Source: Thermoplasmata archaeon (GTDB taxonomy: Archaea; Thermoplasmatota; DTKX01; VGTL01). Taken from it: a stretch of DNA of 64,000 nt. Below, in pieces: positions 35,980-45,346 of the stretch (position 1 is its first letter; each line of letters starts with the position of its first letter). Location: positions 1-64,000 of the forward strand of contig JAWCLH010000009.1 of NCBI GenBank assembly GCA_038851035.1, written 5' to 3'. The notes under the pieces were generated by a model. That model had not been told where the DNA came from, did no database searches, and worked only from the letters and a program-made list of their open reading frames with translations. The translations under genes and the position numbers were made by a program.

Positions 35980-37265
35980 AGCTCTCGGAGCTGGGCGAGA
36001 GGAGGGTGGTCAGGGACATACTCCGCCTCCTCGGTGTGGGTCCCACCGGGGAGGGTCGAGGCCACCGCCGGAGCCACGCGCGGCCCAGTGGGGTCGTCTT
36101 CGGAGCGCCCGGCGACGACTGCGCATTTATCGAGTGGGGAGGAGCCTTCCTGCTCGCGACGTCGGACGTCGTCTCCCCCCGCACCCACGTGCCCATGGAG
36201 GCTCCGTGGATATGGGGCTGGCACGCGGCGGCAGTCAACCTGAGCGACATCGCGGCCAAGGGCGGCGAGCCGCTAGGCGTTCTCATGTCCCTCCTCTTGC
36301 CTCCTGGGACGAAGGAGAACGTGGCCCTCGAAATAATGAGGGGAGCGAGGGATTGCTGCGCGCGGTTCGGCACCGTCATTCTCGGCGGTGACACGAAAGA
36401 GGGCGCTGAGGTCGCGATATCGGGGACAGCCATCGGGAGAGTCCCCCGGGGAATGCTTATGCCGAGGGGCGGGGCAAGGCCCGGCGACCTGCTCGCGGTG
36501 ACCGGGGTTCTCGGGGAGGCCGCGGTGGGGTATCTTTTTCTGAGGGGAGATACAGGGCGGGGAGTCCCAGCAAAGGATTTGGCGGGTGGAGGGGACGTAG
36601 GGGCGCGGGGAGCGGAATCGACCGGAGATGTGGTTGCGACGGGAGGGGCGAAAGAAATTCGGAGGATACTCGGCTCGAGATTCGGCTCTGGTTGGCTCAA
36701 GCGTTTGCGGCTTTCCCGGGCCTCTCGTGGTCCTTCCTCGCTTAAGGAGCAGGCACTCCTCCGCTTTCTCGCTCCCGTTCCGAGGCTCGAGGAGGGCAGG
36801 GCCGCGGCCCGGACTAGGAAGGTCCATGCCTGCACCGATATCTCCGACGGCCTTTCAGCGTCAGTGCACCAGCTCTGCGAGGCGAGCGGCACGGGCGCGG
36901 TTATCGAGCTGGAGCGCCTGCCGGTCGCTCCCGTGCTCTATAAAATCTGCTTGGGGCGTGCTTCCGGCTGTCATTCCGGGAAATCCGCCGGCTCCCGCGC
37001 GCGACAGACGACCCGGAGGCTGCGATTCTCCCTGACGATGTCTCCGGAGGAGCTCGCCCTCAACTTTGGCGGCGACTACGAGCTCTTAATGGCGCTCCCG
37101 CCCGGGGAATGGGAGCGTGTCCGGAGAGCCATCCTCCGGACCGGCACCCAGATAACCATGGTCGGAAAAGTCACCGGCGGCCGGAGGGTTCTACTCCTCG
37201 ACCGGGGCCGCGTCAGGCCCATGGGGTACGGCGGATGGGAGCACTTCGTGACGCGGGTGGAATGA
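35976..37265 (+). CDS. thiL: Thiamine-monophosphate kinase with insertions
   Basis: 429 aa, about 100 longer than a usual ThiL. It makes thiamine diphosphate from the monophosphate with ATP. Evidence: GAPGDDCAF (Mg2+ Asp residues), NLSDIAAKGGEPLG, ILGGDTKEGAEVAISGTA, VTGVLGEAAVG, CTDISDGLSASVHQL and NFGGDYELLMALPP. Two segments do not belong to the fold: residues about 193-255 (Gly/Arg-rich) and about 326-350 (basic). Both fall between secondary-structure blocks, so the enzyme may still be active. The TTG start overlaps the ferredoxin stop. Confidence 0.9.
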   Translation: MKLSELGERRVVRDILRLLGVGPTGEGRGHRRSHARPSGVVFGAPGDDCAFIEWGGAFLLATSDVVSPRTHVPMEAPWIWGWHAAAVNLSDIAAKGGEPLGVLMSLLLPPGTKENVALEIMRGARDCCARFGTVILGGDTKEGAEVAISGTAIGRVPRGMLMPRGGARPGDLLAVTGVLGEAAVGYLFLRGDTGRGVPAKDLAGGGDVGARGAESTGDVVATGGAKEIRRILGSRFGSGWLKRLRLSRASRGPSSLKEQALLRFLAPVPRLEEGRAAARTRKVHACTDISDGLSASVHQLCEASGTGAVIELERLPVAPVLYKICLGRASGCHSGKSAGSRARQTTRRLRFSLTMSPEELALNFGGDYELLMALPPGEWERVRRAILRTGTQITMVGKVTGGRRVLLLDRGRVRPMGYGGWEHFVTRVE

Positions 37266-37393
37266 GGGATTAGGAGTGGGTGTGGAGACGCGGGTGGGAA
37301 GGGCCAAGTGATGGAGGTAAGGCACGGCAAGGGACATCCGAGGACGAATCTGAGCCGGGGCTGTCAAATCTGGACTGAAGTGAGGTTACGGAC

Positions 37394-38254
37394 ATGAAAT
37401 CAGGAGATACAGGGTCAGGGCCCGGAAGAAAGCGCGGGAGAAAGCGAGCGGTCGTTCTCCTGTCGGGCGGTATGGACTCGGCGACCGCTATGGCCGTTGC
37501 GAGGGCAAGGAACTACGAGCTCTTTGCGCTCACCGTGGACTATGGCCAGAGGCACGGGAGGGAGCTCCAAGCCGCGGCGAGCCTCGCCCGCTTCTTTAGG
37601 GCGAGGGAGCATAGGGTGATATCGTCAGGAATCGGAGGTCTCGGTGGCTCCGCCCTCACAGACATGAAACTCAGGGTGCCGGAGGGGAGAACGAGGCGGC
37701 AGGGGGAGATTCCTTCGACATATGTGCCCGCGCGCAACCTTGTCCTCCTGGCCTATGCGGTAGCATATGCTGAGAGGGTTGGGGCGGACGCGATATTTAT
37801 CGGAGCGAACGTCGTGGACTACTCTGGCTATCCCGACTGCAGGCCTGAATTCCTTTCAGCCTTCGAGAGGGCGGCGCGCGCGGGAACAAAGATGGGGGCG
37901 AGGGGACGAAGAATTCGTGTTGTGGCCCCGCTGCTCCGGATGTCCAAGGGGGATATCGTCAGAAAAGGAAATGAGCTGGGTGTTCCGTTTGAGTTGACCT
38001 GGAGTTGCTACAAAGGTGGGAGGAGGCCCTGTGGCCGTTGCGACGCGTGTCTTCTTCGAGCGAGAGGCTTCAGGGAAGCCGGAGTGATGGACCCGCTCTC
38101 GAGCCCCTCCGGCTCCGATGCGGATGGGGGGGCAGGGCAGCGCCGGGCTGGGCGCCGGATAAAAATTGGAGGGGGACGTGAGAGAAAGACGCGGGATGGA
38201 TATCTGGACCGAACTCGAGAACGCGGGAGAGGGGTGAGGGGGGCGCATCGATGA
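37394..38254 (+). CDS. queC: 7-cyano-7-deazaguanine synthase
   Basis: 286 aa. It converts 7-carboxy-7-deazaguanine to preQ0 with ATP and ammonia, feeding archaeosine (or queuosine) in tRNA. Evidence: the PP-loop VVLLSGGMDSATAMAVA, TVDYGQRHGRELQAA, ADAIFIGANVVDYSGYPDCR, and the zinc motif CYKGGRRPCGRCDACLLR. The last 50 residues are a low-complexity basic tail beyond the fold. It overlaps queE as ATGA. The start is the first ATG with upstream purine-rich sequence. Confidence 0.95.
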   Translation: MKSGDTGSGPGRKRGRKRAVVLLSGGMDSATAMAVARARNYELFALTVDYGQRHGRELQAAASLARFFRAREHRVISSGIGGLGGSALTDMKLRVPEGRTRRQGEIPSTYVPARNLVLLAYAVAYAERVGADAIFIGANVVDYSGYPDCRPEFLSAFERAARAGTKMGARGRRIRVVAPLLRMSKGDIVRKGNELGVPFELTWSCYKGGRRPCGRCDACLLRARGFREAGVMDPLSSPSGSDADGGAGQRRAGRRIKIGGGRERKTRDGYLDRTRERGRGVRGAHR

Positions 38255-38892
38255 GAATCTGCGAAATCTTTCACTCAATTCAGGGAGAAGGTGTGGACGC
38301 GGGGCTCCCGACCGTTTTTGTCCGGACTGTGGGCTGCAATCTTCGCTGTAGCTGGTGCGACACGAAGTATGCTTTTGACGGCGGGAGCGAGTGGGAACTT
38401 GACAGGATAATCCGACGCGTCGAAGCATTCAGATGCAATAGAGTGTGCCTGACAGGGGGCGAGCCGCTCCTCCAGCCGGACTCAAAGGAACTCGTTGCGC
38501 GCCTGCTGAGCTCTGGGCGGGAGGTGTCCGTAGAGACCAACGGCTCCCTCCCCGTGGGAGCTCTCCTCTCCCTGAGGGGCGCACCAGCTCTGAGAGTCTC
38601 GATGGACGTGAAGTGCCCGTCGTCGAGGATGCACAGGCGGATGAGGCTCGAGAACCTCGGCGAGCTTAGGGCCCGGGACCAAATAAAGTTCGTCGTGAGA
38701 GATAGGAGGGACTACCTCCATGCGCGCAGGGTGCTGAGGCAGCACCGGACGGAGGCGGCCGTGGTTTTCCAGCCCGTCTGGAGCTCAAGGCCCTCTAGGT
38801 TGGTCGGCTGGGTTCTCTCTGACGGGCTGGATGCTCGAGTGATGCCCCAGCTCCACAAGATCATCTGGGGCGGGGGGGCGAGGGGGAGGTAG
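38251..38892 (+). CDS. queE: 7-carboxy-7-deazaguanine synthase
   Basis: 213 aa. It is a radical SAM enzyme that contracts 6-carboxytetrahydropterin to 7-carboxy-7-deazaguanine. Evidence: EIFHSIQGEGVDAGLPTVFV, the cluster motif CNLRCSWCDTKYAF (C-x3-C-x2-C), VCLTGGEPLLQ, SVETNGSLPV and DVKCPSS. The length is normal. It follows queC with an ATGA overlap; queD, which supplies the substrate, is not seen in the window. Confidence 0.95.
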   Translation: MRICEIFHSIQGEGVDAGLPTVFVRTVGCNLRCSWCDTKYAFDGGSEWELDRIIRRVEAFRCNRVCLTGGEPLLQPDSKELVARLLSSGREVSVETNGSLPVGALLSLRGAPALRVSMDVKCPSSRMHRRMRLENLGELRARDQIKFVVRDRRDYLHARRVLRQHRTEAAVVFQPVWSSRPSRLVGWVLSDGLDARVMPQLHKIIWGGGARGR

Positions 38893-39006
38893 GAGACGGC
38901 CGGTGATGCCTTTCAGTCACCCCAGGGGCACATTTGGGAGACGGTCGAGATGGGCAATGCATGTATATCCCCCCGTCCATAACCCCGCGTGTGGGGAGGT
39001 AGGGGC

Positions 39007-40008
39007 GTGAAGGAGAGAAAGATGGTTCTCGGGGCCAGGAATGCCCTGGAGGCTGTTCTCGAGGTAGGAAAGGGGTCCACCGTTCTGGTTGTGACGGACA
39101 GACCCAAGCTTTCGATCGGAAGGGCCTTTGAAGAGGGGGCGAGGGGACTCGGCGCGGAGGTCCAGAGGTACCTTCTCCCCGAGAAGAGGCCGATGGTCGA
39201 GCTGCCCGCTGAGCTCGGGGAGCTCGTGGATTCCTATAAAGGAAGGGCGGAGAGGCATGTTTTCATCAATGCTTTCTCCGGTATCGCGGAGGAGACTCCC
39301 GTCAGGATAGCGCTCATCAAGAGGGAAATCGCGACGGGAGCTAGAGTGGGTCACGCGCCCGGAATCACAGAGGAAATGATGACTGAGGGCCCGATGAGCG
39401 TGGACTACAGGGCAATAGCAAACCAGGCATTCGCCCTGATAGAGCGCTTCAGAGGGGCGGAGGAGGTCCGCATCACCGCTCCGTCCGGCACGGACATCGC
39501 CCTGCGCATCGAGGGCCGGCCATTCGAGACGGACCTGCTTATTAAGAACGGCGCGATGGGGAACCTCCCCGCGGGCGAGATATGGTGCGCACCCATCGAG
39601 GAATCCGGAGAGGGTGTCGTCGTGTGCGACGGCTCGATAGGGGACCTTGGACCAGTCCCCAAGCCCCTCAGAATCTCGGTCAGGAGGGGCAGGATTGAGG
39701 AGGTCGAGGGCGGGTCGGGGAAGCTTCTCGACAGGCTCAGGGAGCTGCTAAACGTCGACGTGATGGCCGGTGTCGTCGGGGAGCTGGGAATCGGCCTCAA
39801 CCCAGGGGCGAGAATCACGGGCAACCTCCTCGAGGACGAGAAGGCCGGTGGCACGGCCCACATTGCTTTCGGCAACAACACGGAGATGCCGGGCGGGAGA
39901 AACAACTCGAAGACGCACCGGGACTTCCTATTCCACAGGCCGACTATTGAAGTTGTGTTCGGTGGCGGGACCAGAAGGACGTTGTTGAATGACGGGAGAC
40001 TCACTTGA
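39007..40008 (+). CDS. M29-type aminopeptidase (leucyl aminopeptidase family)
   Basis: 333 aa from GTG 39007, preceded by ggggaggt. It is a metal-dependent aminopeptidase of the AmpS/T group (COG2309), releasing N-terminal residues from peptides. Evidence: GKGSTVLVVTDRPKLSIG, an Rx-rich substrate-domain block (RITAPSGTDIALRIEGR), LPAGEIWCAPIEESGEG, VVGELGIGLNPGARITGN with KAGGTAHIAFGNN, and the metal-site SKTHRDF. The length is slightly short of bacterial members. It fits the peptide-fermenting picture given by iorAB and aor. Confidence 0.85.
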   Translation: MKERKMVLGARNALEAVLEVGKGSTVLVVTDRPKLSIGRAFEEGARGLGAEVQRYLLPEKRPMVELPAELGELVDSYKGRAERHVFINAFSGIAEETPVRIALIKREIATGARVGHAPGITEEMMTEGPMSVDYRAIANQAFALIERFRGAEEVRITAPSGTDIALRIEGRPFETDLLIKNGAMGNLPAGEIWCAPIEESGEGVVVCDGSIGDLGPVPKPLRISVRRGRIEEVEGGSGKLLDRLRELLNVDVMAGVVGELGIGLNPGARITGNLLEDEKAGGTAHIAFGNNTEMPGGRNNSKTHRDFLFHRPTIEVVFGGGTRRTLLNDGRLT

Positions 40009-40666
40009 GCGGTCATGGCGCGCCTCGCCACAATGATGGATGCATTTAATGTTGTTGTTATGAACCGCAAAAACAACATGAGTCCGTGGAAAGGGAATGT
40101 GAGGACCTGGACTAGAGGTAATAGTCAGGGTCGTGACAGGCGCACGTCGCAGAGTCCGGAGGAAGCCCGCTCTGGCGGTTGCGTGTAAATGCCCGGGGTT
40201 ATTGCGAACAGCATTGAGGAGACGGGCTCCGAGAGGGTATTAGACGATATCGTAGACCCGCTCCCGGGCGAAGAGGCAGGGGACGGGGATGAATCTCTGT
40301 AGCTTCTCCGGCGCGGTTTTTCTTGGGCTTCCGCGGGCTCCCCACCAATGCGTGTCAATGGGCGGTATGAACCCTCCCCTGCGTGCATTTCCCTCAAGCT
40401 CATGCTTAGTAGGATAAATGCAGACGCGTCTCCACCGGGGCGGTCGAGACGCACCGGTGCTGGCGCGGGCGCGGAGGAGGCTGTGAGAAACTGGACGATT
40501 GCAATGATTCTGTGGGGGAGGATGGGGGGCCGGGTTCCCCTGTTTTCAAGTCGGGGCATTTTCAAAATACTTTTCCCATGAAATAATTTCTGGTCCCCTC
40601 GGGCGGACTGAGTGTGCCGAAAAATTTTTCTATAGGAACTAGCATATAAACCAAAGGTTAACATCC
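40009..40666. other. Gene-poor intergenic region with hairpin
   Basis: 658 bases without a convincing gene. An A/T-richer first part holds an inverted repeat (atgttgtt at 40049-40056, aacaacat at 40072-40079), placed to end aminopeptidase transcripts. A 179-aa minus-strand frame (40125-40664) lacks recognisable motifs. The last 50 bases carry TATA-like elements (ctatagg near 40630, atataaa at 40644-40650) for the following regulator. Confidence 0.4.
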
Positions 40667-41374
40667 ATGCCCCGCGTTGCGAAGCAGAGGGAGCTGACCA
40701 TCGACGAGCTGCTGGCGGTGCTCGGGAACCCCCTGCGCCGGGAGATTCTGGCCCGCCTCACGCAGGAGACCCACTACCCACTCCAGCTATCTAGGGAGCT
40801 CAGGGTGAGCCAGCAGGCGATAATGAAGCACCTGAGCGTGCTCAGGAAGTACAGGCTGGTCAGGTGCGCGGAGAGGAGGAGTTCACGGCTAGGTCCCCCG
40901 CGAAAGTGCTATGTCTCCACGGGGAGCTTCTCGATTCGAATTGACCTCGGTCCAGGAGCGTTCGAGGCCAGGCTGATTCCACTGGAAGCCGGCGAGGGCC
41001 AGGGCCGGGGGTCTGGAGTGGCGGGAGGGTCAGGGCACGCGCCAATCGCGGAGTTAAAAGAGGAGAGGGGCGAGACCCGCGAGCCAGCCGCAAGGCTGAG
41101 GGAACTAATCGGCGTTCTCTCGAAAATCAACCGTGAGATCGCGGAGCTCGAGAGCCGCAGAGCCTCCCTCGCCTCGGCCAAGCAGGAGATTCTGAGAGAG
41201 GCATGCGGAATCATAGCCGGGATGACAGACAGCTATAAAGAAAGGAGGGTGCTATATCTTCTCGCGGAGGACCCGGAGACGCCCCTCGATGAACTCGCCC
41301 AGGAGCTTAGGGTGCGGCGGGAAGAGCTGGAGCGCCTCTATAAAATGGTCGGGCTGGACGGGGGGCTCATCTGA
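40667..41374 (+). CDS. ArsR-type winged-helix regulator with coiled-coil
   Basis: 235 aa. It is a DNA-binding transcriptional regulator. Residues about 12-70 form a winged helix: LAVLGNPLRREILARLTQE, then the recognition helix in LRVSQQAIMKHLSVL and the wing near RLGPPRKCY. A beta segment (YVSTGSFSIRIDLGPGAFEA) is followed by a Gly/Glu-rich insertion (about 40985-41090). A helical coil (LIGVLSKINREIAELESRRASLAS) and a second small helix-turn-helix-like end (LDELAQELRVRREEL) complete it. The architecture resembles archaeal ArsR-like proteins with C-terminal dimerisation coils. The effector is unknown. Its own promoter lies just upstream. Confidence 0.8.
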   Translation: MPRVAKQRELTIDELLAVLGNPLRREILARLTQETHYPLQLSRELRVSQQAIMKHLSVLRKYRLVRCAERRSSRLGPPRKCYVSTGSFSIRIDLGPGAFEARLIPLEAGEGQGRGSGVAGGSGHAPIAELKEERGETREPAARLRELIGVLSKINREIAELESRRASLASAKQEILREACGIIAGMTDSYKERRVLYLLAEDPETPLDELAQELRVRREELERLYKMVGLDGGLI

Positions 41375-41432
41375 GGCCCGGAGGGAGGAGACGCCCCGCG
41401 CCGCTGCCCTTTCTAGTTAGGGAGGGGAGGAG

Positions 41433-44400
41433 TCATCCCAGGCGCCTCAGCAGCTCCTCCACCCTTTTCACCCCGGGATCTCCGCGCCCGCCCTCTCGGC
41501 TATGCGGCGCCTCCTCCTCCCAGCTCAGCTCCTCGGGCTTCTCCATCCTCGGCATCGGCGGCACAGGCTCCATATGGGGAGCACTCTCCGCTGCTGGAAC
41601 CGACGGAATCCACTCTTCGGATTCCAGCGTTTCGGAATGAGGCGGGAAGGGTGGTGTGGTGGGCTGCGCGGGCGCGGGAACCTCCTGCTCCAGAACCTCC
41701 TCCCCTACTGCCTCGACGTTGTACCTCCCTATCGATGGCTCAAGAGGTGCCACAGCCTCCTCCCTCCTCCTTCGCCGCATGGCGGCTAAATAGCCGGCCA
41801 CGGCCCCGGCGACGAGACCCGTCCCGAGACCGACGAAGAGGAGTGGCGTCTCCTCTTTTGAAAGGGAAAGGGGGCCCGTTCGGGTGATTCTCAGGACCTT
41901 GGTCGTTGGGTTGCCCGCTCTATCCACGGCAGTGAGTACGAGCGAGTTCTCGCCCTCCTGAAGCGATATCTCGCAGGCGAACCTTCCCGAAGAGTCAATC
42001 TGTGCTAGGATGCCGTTGACAGTGACCGAGCTCCCGGGGTCCGTGTAGCCCCGGACCATTACCGTGTCCTGTGAGGTTCGGAAACCGCTCTGCGGGCTCG
42101 AGATGACCAGAGGCGGGGGCACCTGGTCGAGCTCAACGGTGGTGTTGACGAAAGCGGCGTTGGTGGCCCCGTCGACTGCTCTCACGGTGAGCGTATTCAG
42201 GCCCGGCGAGAGCCTGATGGGGACGCTGAGGCTCCCACCCGTGTTTGTCGCGGGAAGGCCGTTGACAGTGACCTCGGCCCCCGGCTCGGTGACGATGCTG
42301 ACCGTCAGGGCCGCGTTGTTGGTCACGAAGCCCGGCCTTGGGTGGACGAGCTGGACGAAGGGGGGGATGGTGTCCAGTGTCACTGTGATATGGGTCTGGT
42401 TGGCGTTGCCCGCGGCGTCGAGAGCTCTCAGCGTGATATGGTTCGGTCCCTCCTCGAGCTGGAGCTGGAGAGAGAAGCGGCCCTCCACGGGCGATGTCCT
42501 CGTCGCGCCGGCGGTGACCTCAACGCCATCGCTCTCTCCCGACACTGTCAGGAGGGGACGGTTGGTCAGACTCCCGTCGGACGGGTGGAGGATGACGAGG
42601 GAGGGGGGAACGGTATCCAGAACCACAAGCAGGGTTGTGGAGTTGAGGTTTCCGGCAGCGTCCGCCGCCGTTACCTGAATTGCGTTGTTGCCCTCGCGCA
42701 GAGGCACCTGCGCGGAGAACACTCCATCAGGCCCCACAATTGCGGGTAATCCACCCGCCGTAACAAAGGCGCCTTGCTCGGTCTGGCCATTAATGGTCAC
42801 TACCCTAGACGCGGTCACGTGGCCTTGGGCGGGCGAGAGAATCATCAGCGCGGGCTCGACCGTGTCCACAGTGACGTTCCTCGTCTCTACCGCCGTATTC
42901 CCGGCCTCGTCCACTGCAACGACTGTCAGGGTCTGGGGGCCCTCCCCTAGCTCCACGAGGGCCTCGAAATTGCCCTCGGGGTCGAGCTCCGCCGGAAGGC
43001 CGTTGACGGTGACGCAGCACATGGGCTCCGCCACCCCTGAGACCCTGACGGGGCTCTTGTTCACGAGCGCACCCTCCTCAGGCGTTTCCACCCGTAGCTG
43101 GAGCTCGGTATCGACGAGTATGGAGGCGGCGGCCACGCTCGACATTCCGGCGCGGTCGAACGCGCGGACCTTGAGCAAGTGGCGGCCATCGAGGAGGTCC
43201 AAGTCGAAGCTCCATCTGTCGAGACCATCCGCGCGGCTCCAGTTGCCATCGTCTACCGCGTACTCGACTCTGTTAAGACCGGAGGCGTAGTCCTCGGCTG
43301 TTCCCTCGGCTCGGATATGACCAGTGGTCGAGCGAAGCCCATCCCTCGGATGAGTTATGCACAGGAGGGGGGGGTCGGGGTCCGCGAGTGTCAGGCGAAT
43401 CACCGTATTTGTCGTCAGAGATTTCCTCTCGGACCTCCTGACCCCGCCGGCCAGGGCGGATATCTCGTGCGGGGTAAAGTTCTGCCAGGTGAGTTGGCTT
43501 CTCGAGTACTGTCTCACCGGAACAGTGGGGCACTCACCTCTTTCCCCTGTCTCGGTCTCAAAGACGAGGCGCGCGCTCGAATCAGTGACCCTGACTCTAG
43601 CACCGGGCGCTGGAGCGGCGTTCTGCCACTGGACGGCTGCGGTCAGGAACCAGGAGAGGTGAAGGACGCTCGTCGGCTCCGTGAATGTGACCTTCGACTG
43701 GTCGAAAAATGTGTTGGTGAGGTCGAGCTCGTTGCGTGGCCCGCCGACGTAGATGCAGGCGACGCCGGGGGCGCTCGAGGTTATTGTGGAGTTCACAGCT
43801 GTCAGGCGACTGTCACCCGCTGTGTAGATGGCGTTGCTTCGAATCGAATAGACCGAGGAGTTATGGAGAGTGGCCAGGGACCCGCTGAGGTAGAGGCCGA
43901 TGCTGCTGCGGCCACCGAGCGTGGTCCTGTTGAGCACGGCCTCCGAGCCGTAGTAGAGCACATACATTCCGAGCTGGTCCCCGTATATCGTGCAGTTATC
44001 GGCGGAAATGAAGGAGGTGTAGTATAGAATCGCTCCCGAGCCCGCGGTTGATGTCAGGTTCGTTCTGTTGAGGCTGCACTGAGCCGTGTAGAGGTAGATG
44101 CCGTAGGAGCGCGCGGTAACCTCGCAGTTGCTCAGGGCCACATAGGAGTAGTGCTCTGCATAAATGGCGTAGCTGTCTCCTGTGCTAATAGCGCTCTCTA
44201 CAATCTCCACGGCACCGTAGGATGTCACCGAGATTGCGGGTCGGGACTTGGTCGATATTTCGCACTGGTCGACAACCGGGCGGCAACCGTCGGTCAGCTG
44301 AATTCCGTAGCCCAGGTCTGGGGTCGTGACCTTGTTTCTGCGGAACCCCCCACTCGTCATCTGGCCGTAGTATGCGGCACCACCGTAGGAGGAACTTAGG

Positions 44401-45227
44401 AGTCCGTTGCGGACGAATGTGCAGTCCTCGATGTCTGGCGAGGTGTAGTAGGCGCAGTAGATTCCGAAGTATCCCGACCCCTGGAAAGTGCAGTTGTGGA
44501 CCTTGGGCCTCGAGTGGCCGTACATGTAGACGCCGTATCGGCAATCCGTGAAGCTCGAGCTTGAGACGGTTGGCGACGAAAAGTAGCTGTAGACGCCGTA
44601 GTAGCATCTGGTGAACTCGCAGCCGTTGACCACCGGGCTGGCCCCGTAAGCCATGATGCCGGCGGAGGCGATGTCGAAGAATCCGCAGGAAGTCACGGAG
44701 GGCGAGACACCGTCGAGATAGACTCCGTGGGTCGAGTTGATGAAGGTGCAGGAGTCGATGGTCACATTTTCAGAAGCTACGTAAACGCCGTTGTTCTCCG
44801 AGGGGCTGTTCGTGTAGGTGTAGCCCACGTCGCTCAAGGTGCTGCCCGAGAGCGTCACCGACGCACCCGGCCGAATTCTGAACAGGTACCTGTTCGAGGC
44901 ATTTGTGGAGGATATGGTCGAGCCGTTCCTGACGACCAGCTTTCCCCCGGACTGGACCTCGATGCCGAACTGGCCGCTGGTGTCCAGTCTGAGGCGGAGC
45001 GAGACGTGGTCTAGTGTGAGGCTGCCACCGGACGCCACGGTCAGGTTGCCGTGGTCAAGAAGAATGCTCACGCCCGTGTATGTCCGGGCGTCCGTAACGG
45101 TCCAGTTTCCCGTGACCGTGCCGCCCGAGGGCGGGGGGTCGTTGGAGGCGGGAACAGAAGGCATGAGAAGGGAGAGGGCAAGAGCGGTGAGCACCAGCCC
45201 CGCCTTTCCATTATTCTTCATAGGCAA
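41433..45227 (-). CDS. Membrane-anchored beta-helix / Ig-like surface protein
   Basis: 1264 aa. A signal peptide (AGLVLTALALSLLMPSVPAS) is followed by about 500 residues of right-handed parallel beta-helix repeats, for example GVYSYFSSPTVSSSSFTDC and GIYLYTAQCSLNRTNL. From about 650 to 1090 there are Ig-like repeats of one type, with blocks such as VTVNGLPA, EGPQTLTVVAVDEAGN and VDTVEPALMILSPAQG. A membrane helix lies near 1128-1148, before MRRRRREE, and a Pro/Glu-rich cytoplasmic tail ends in VEELLRRLG. It is probably a polysaccharide-binding or adhesive protein. The beta-helix carries no clear lyase site. It is convergent with the regulator gene. Confidence 0.85.
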   Translation of the reverse strand: MPMKNNGKAGLVLTALALSLLMPSVPASNDPPPSGGTVTGNWTVTDARTYTGVSILLDHGNLTVASGGSLTLDHVSLRLRLDTSGQFGIEVQSGGKLVVRNGSTISSTNASNRYLFRIRPGASVTLSGSTLSDVGYTYTNSPSENNGVYVASENVTIDSCTFINSTHGVYLDGVSPSVTSCGFFDIASAGIMAYGASPVVNGCEFTRCYYGVYSYFSSPTVSSSSFTDCRYGVYMYGHSRPKVHNCTFQGSGYFGIYCAYYTSPDIEDCTFVRNGLLSSSYGGAAYYGQMTSGGFRRNKVTTPDLGYGIQLTDGCRPVVDQCEISTKSRPAISVTSYGAVEIVESAISTGDSYAIYAEHYSYVALSNCEVTARSYGIYLYTAQCSLNRTNLTSTAGSGAILYYTSFISADNCTIYGDQLGMYVLYYGSEAVLNRTTLGGRSSIGLYLSGSLATLHNSSVYSIRSNAIYTAGDSRLTAVNSTITSSAPGVACIYVGGPRNELDLTNTFFDQSKVTFTEPTSVLHLSWFLTAAVQWQNAAPAPGARVRVTDSSARLVFETETGERGECPTVPVRQYSRSQLTWQNFTPHEISALAGGVRRSERKSLTTNTVIRLTLADPDPPLLCITHPRDGLRSTTGHIRAEGTAEDYASGLNRVEYAVDDGNWSRADGLDRWSFDLDLLDGRHLLKVRAFDRAGMSSVAAASILVDTELQLRVETPEEGALVNKSPVRVSGVAEPMCCVTVNGLPAELDPEGNFEALVELGEGPQTLTVVAVDEAGNTAVETRNVTVDTVEPALMILSPAQGHVTASRVVTINGQTEQGAFVTAGGLPAIVGPDGVFSAQVPLREGNNAIQVTAADAAGNLNSTTLLVVLDTVPPSLVILHPSDGSLTNRPLLTVSGESDGVEVTAGATRTSPVEGRFSLQLQLEEGPNHITLRALDAAGNANQTHITVTLDTIPPFVQLVHPRPGFVTNNAALTVSIVTEPGAEVTVNGLPATNTGGSLSVPIRLSPGLNTLTVRAVDGATNAAFVNTTVELDQVPPPLVISSPQSGFRTSQDTVMVRGYTDPGSSVTVNGILAQIDSSGRFACEISLQEGENSLVLTAVDRAGNPTTKVLRITRTGPLSLSKEETPLLFVGLGTGLVAGAVAGYLAAMRRRRREEAVAPLEPSIGRYNVEAVGEEVLEQEVPAPAQPTTPPFPPHSETLESEEWIPSVPAAESAPHMEPVPPMPRMEKPEELSWEEEAPHSREGGRGDPGVKRVEELLRRLG

Positions 45228-45315
45228 TTCCCTCCTGTTTTCAGGAGTCGTTTGAGAATTCGGGTCCCTGAATTTAAGGCCTTTGGTGGATTTGCGTCAA
45301 CAGCCACAAGGTGTG

Positions 45316-45326
45316 ATTTAATAAAT
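45316..45326 (+). promoter_or_regulatory. TATA box of hflX
   Basis: The sequence atttaataaat is centred about 26 bases before GTG 45347. It is only a few bases from the alternative GTG at 45329, which favours 45347 as a leaderless start. Confidence 0.55.
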
Positions 45327-45346
45327 CTGTGGTTCATTCCGGCTTT

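Noticed and set aside
35612-36892. 426-aa minus-strand frame opposite the ferredoxin and thiL genes
   Set aside because: Its composition is Ser/Pro/Arg-rich shadow sequence, and it lies fully opposite two genes with clear motifs. Long antisense frames are expected at this G+C content.
40125-40664. 179-aa minus-strand frame in the gene-poor region before the ArsR-type gene
   Set aside because: No domain, membrane segment or start signal was seen. Its sequence is Ser/Pro/Arg-rich, like other chance frames here.
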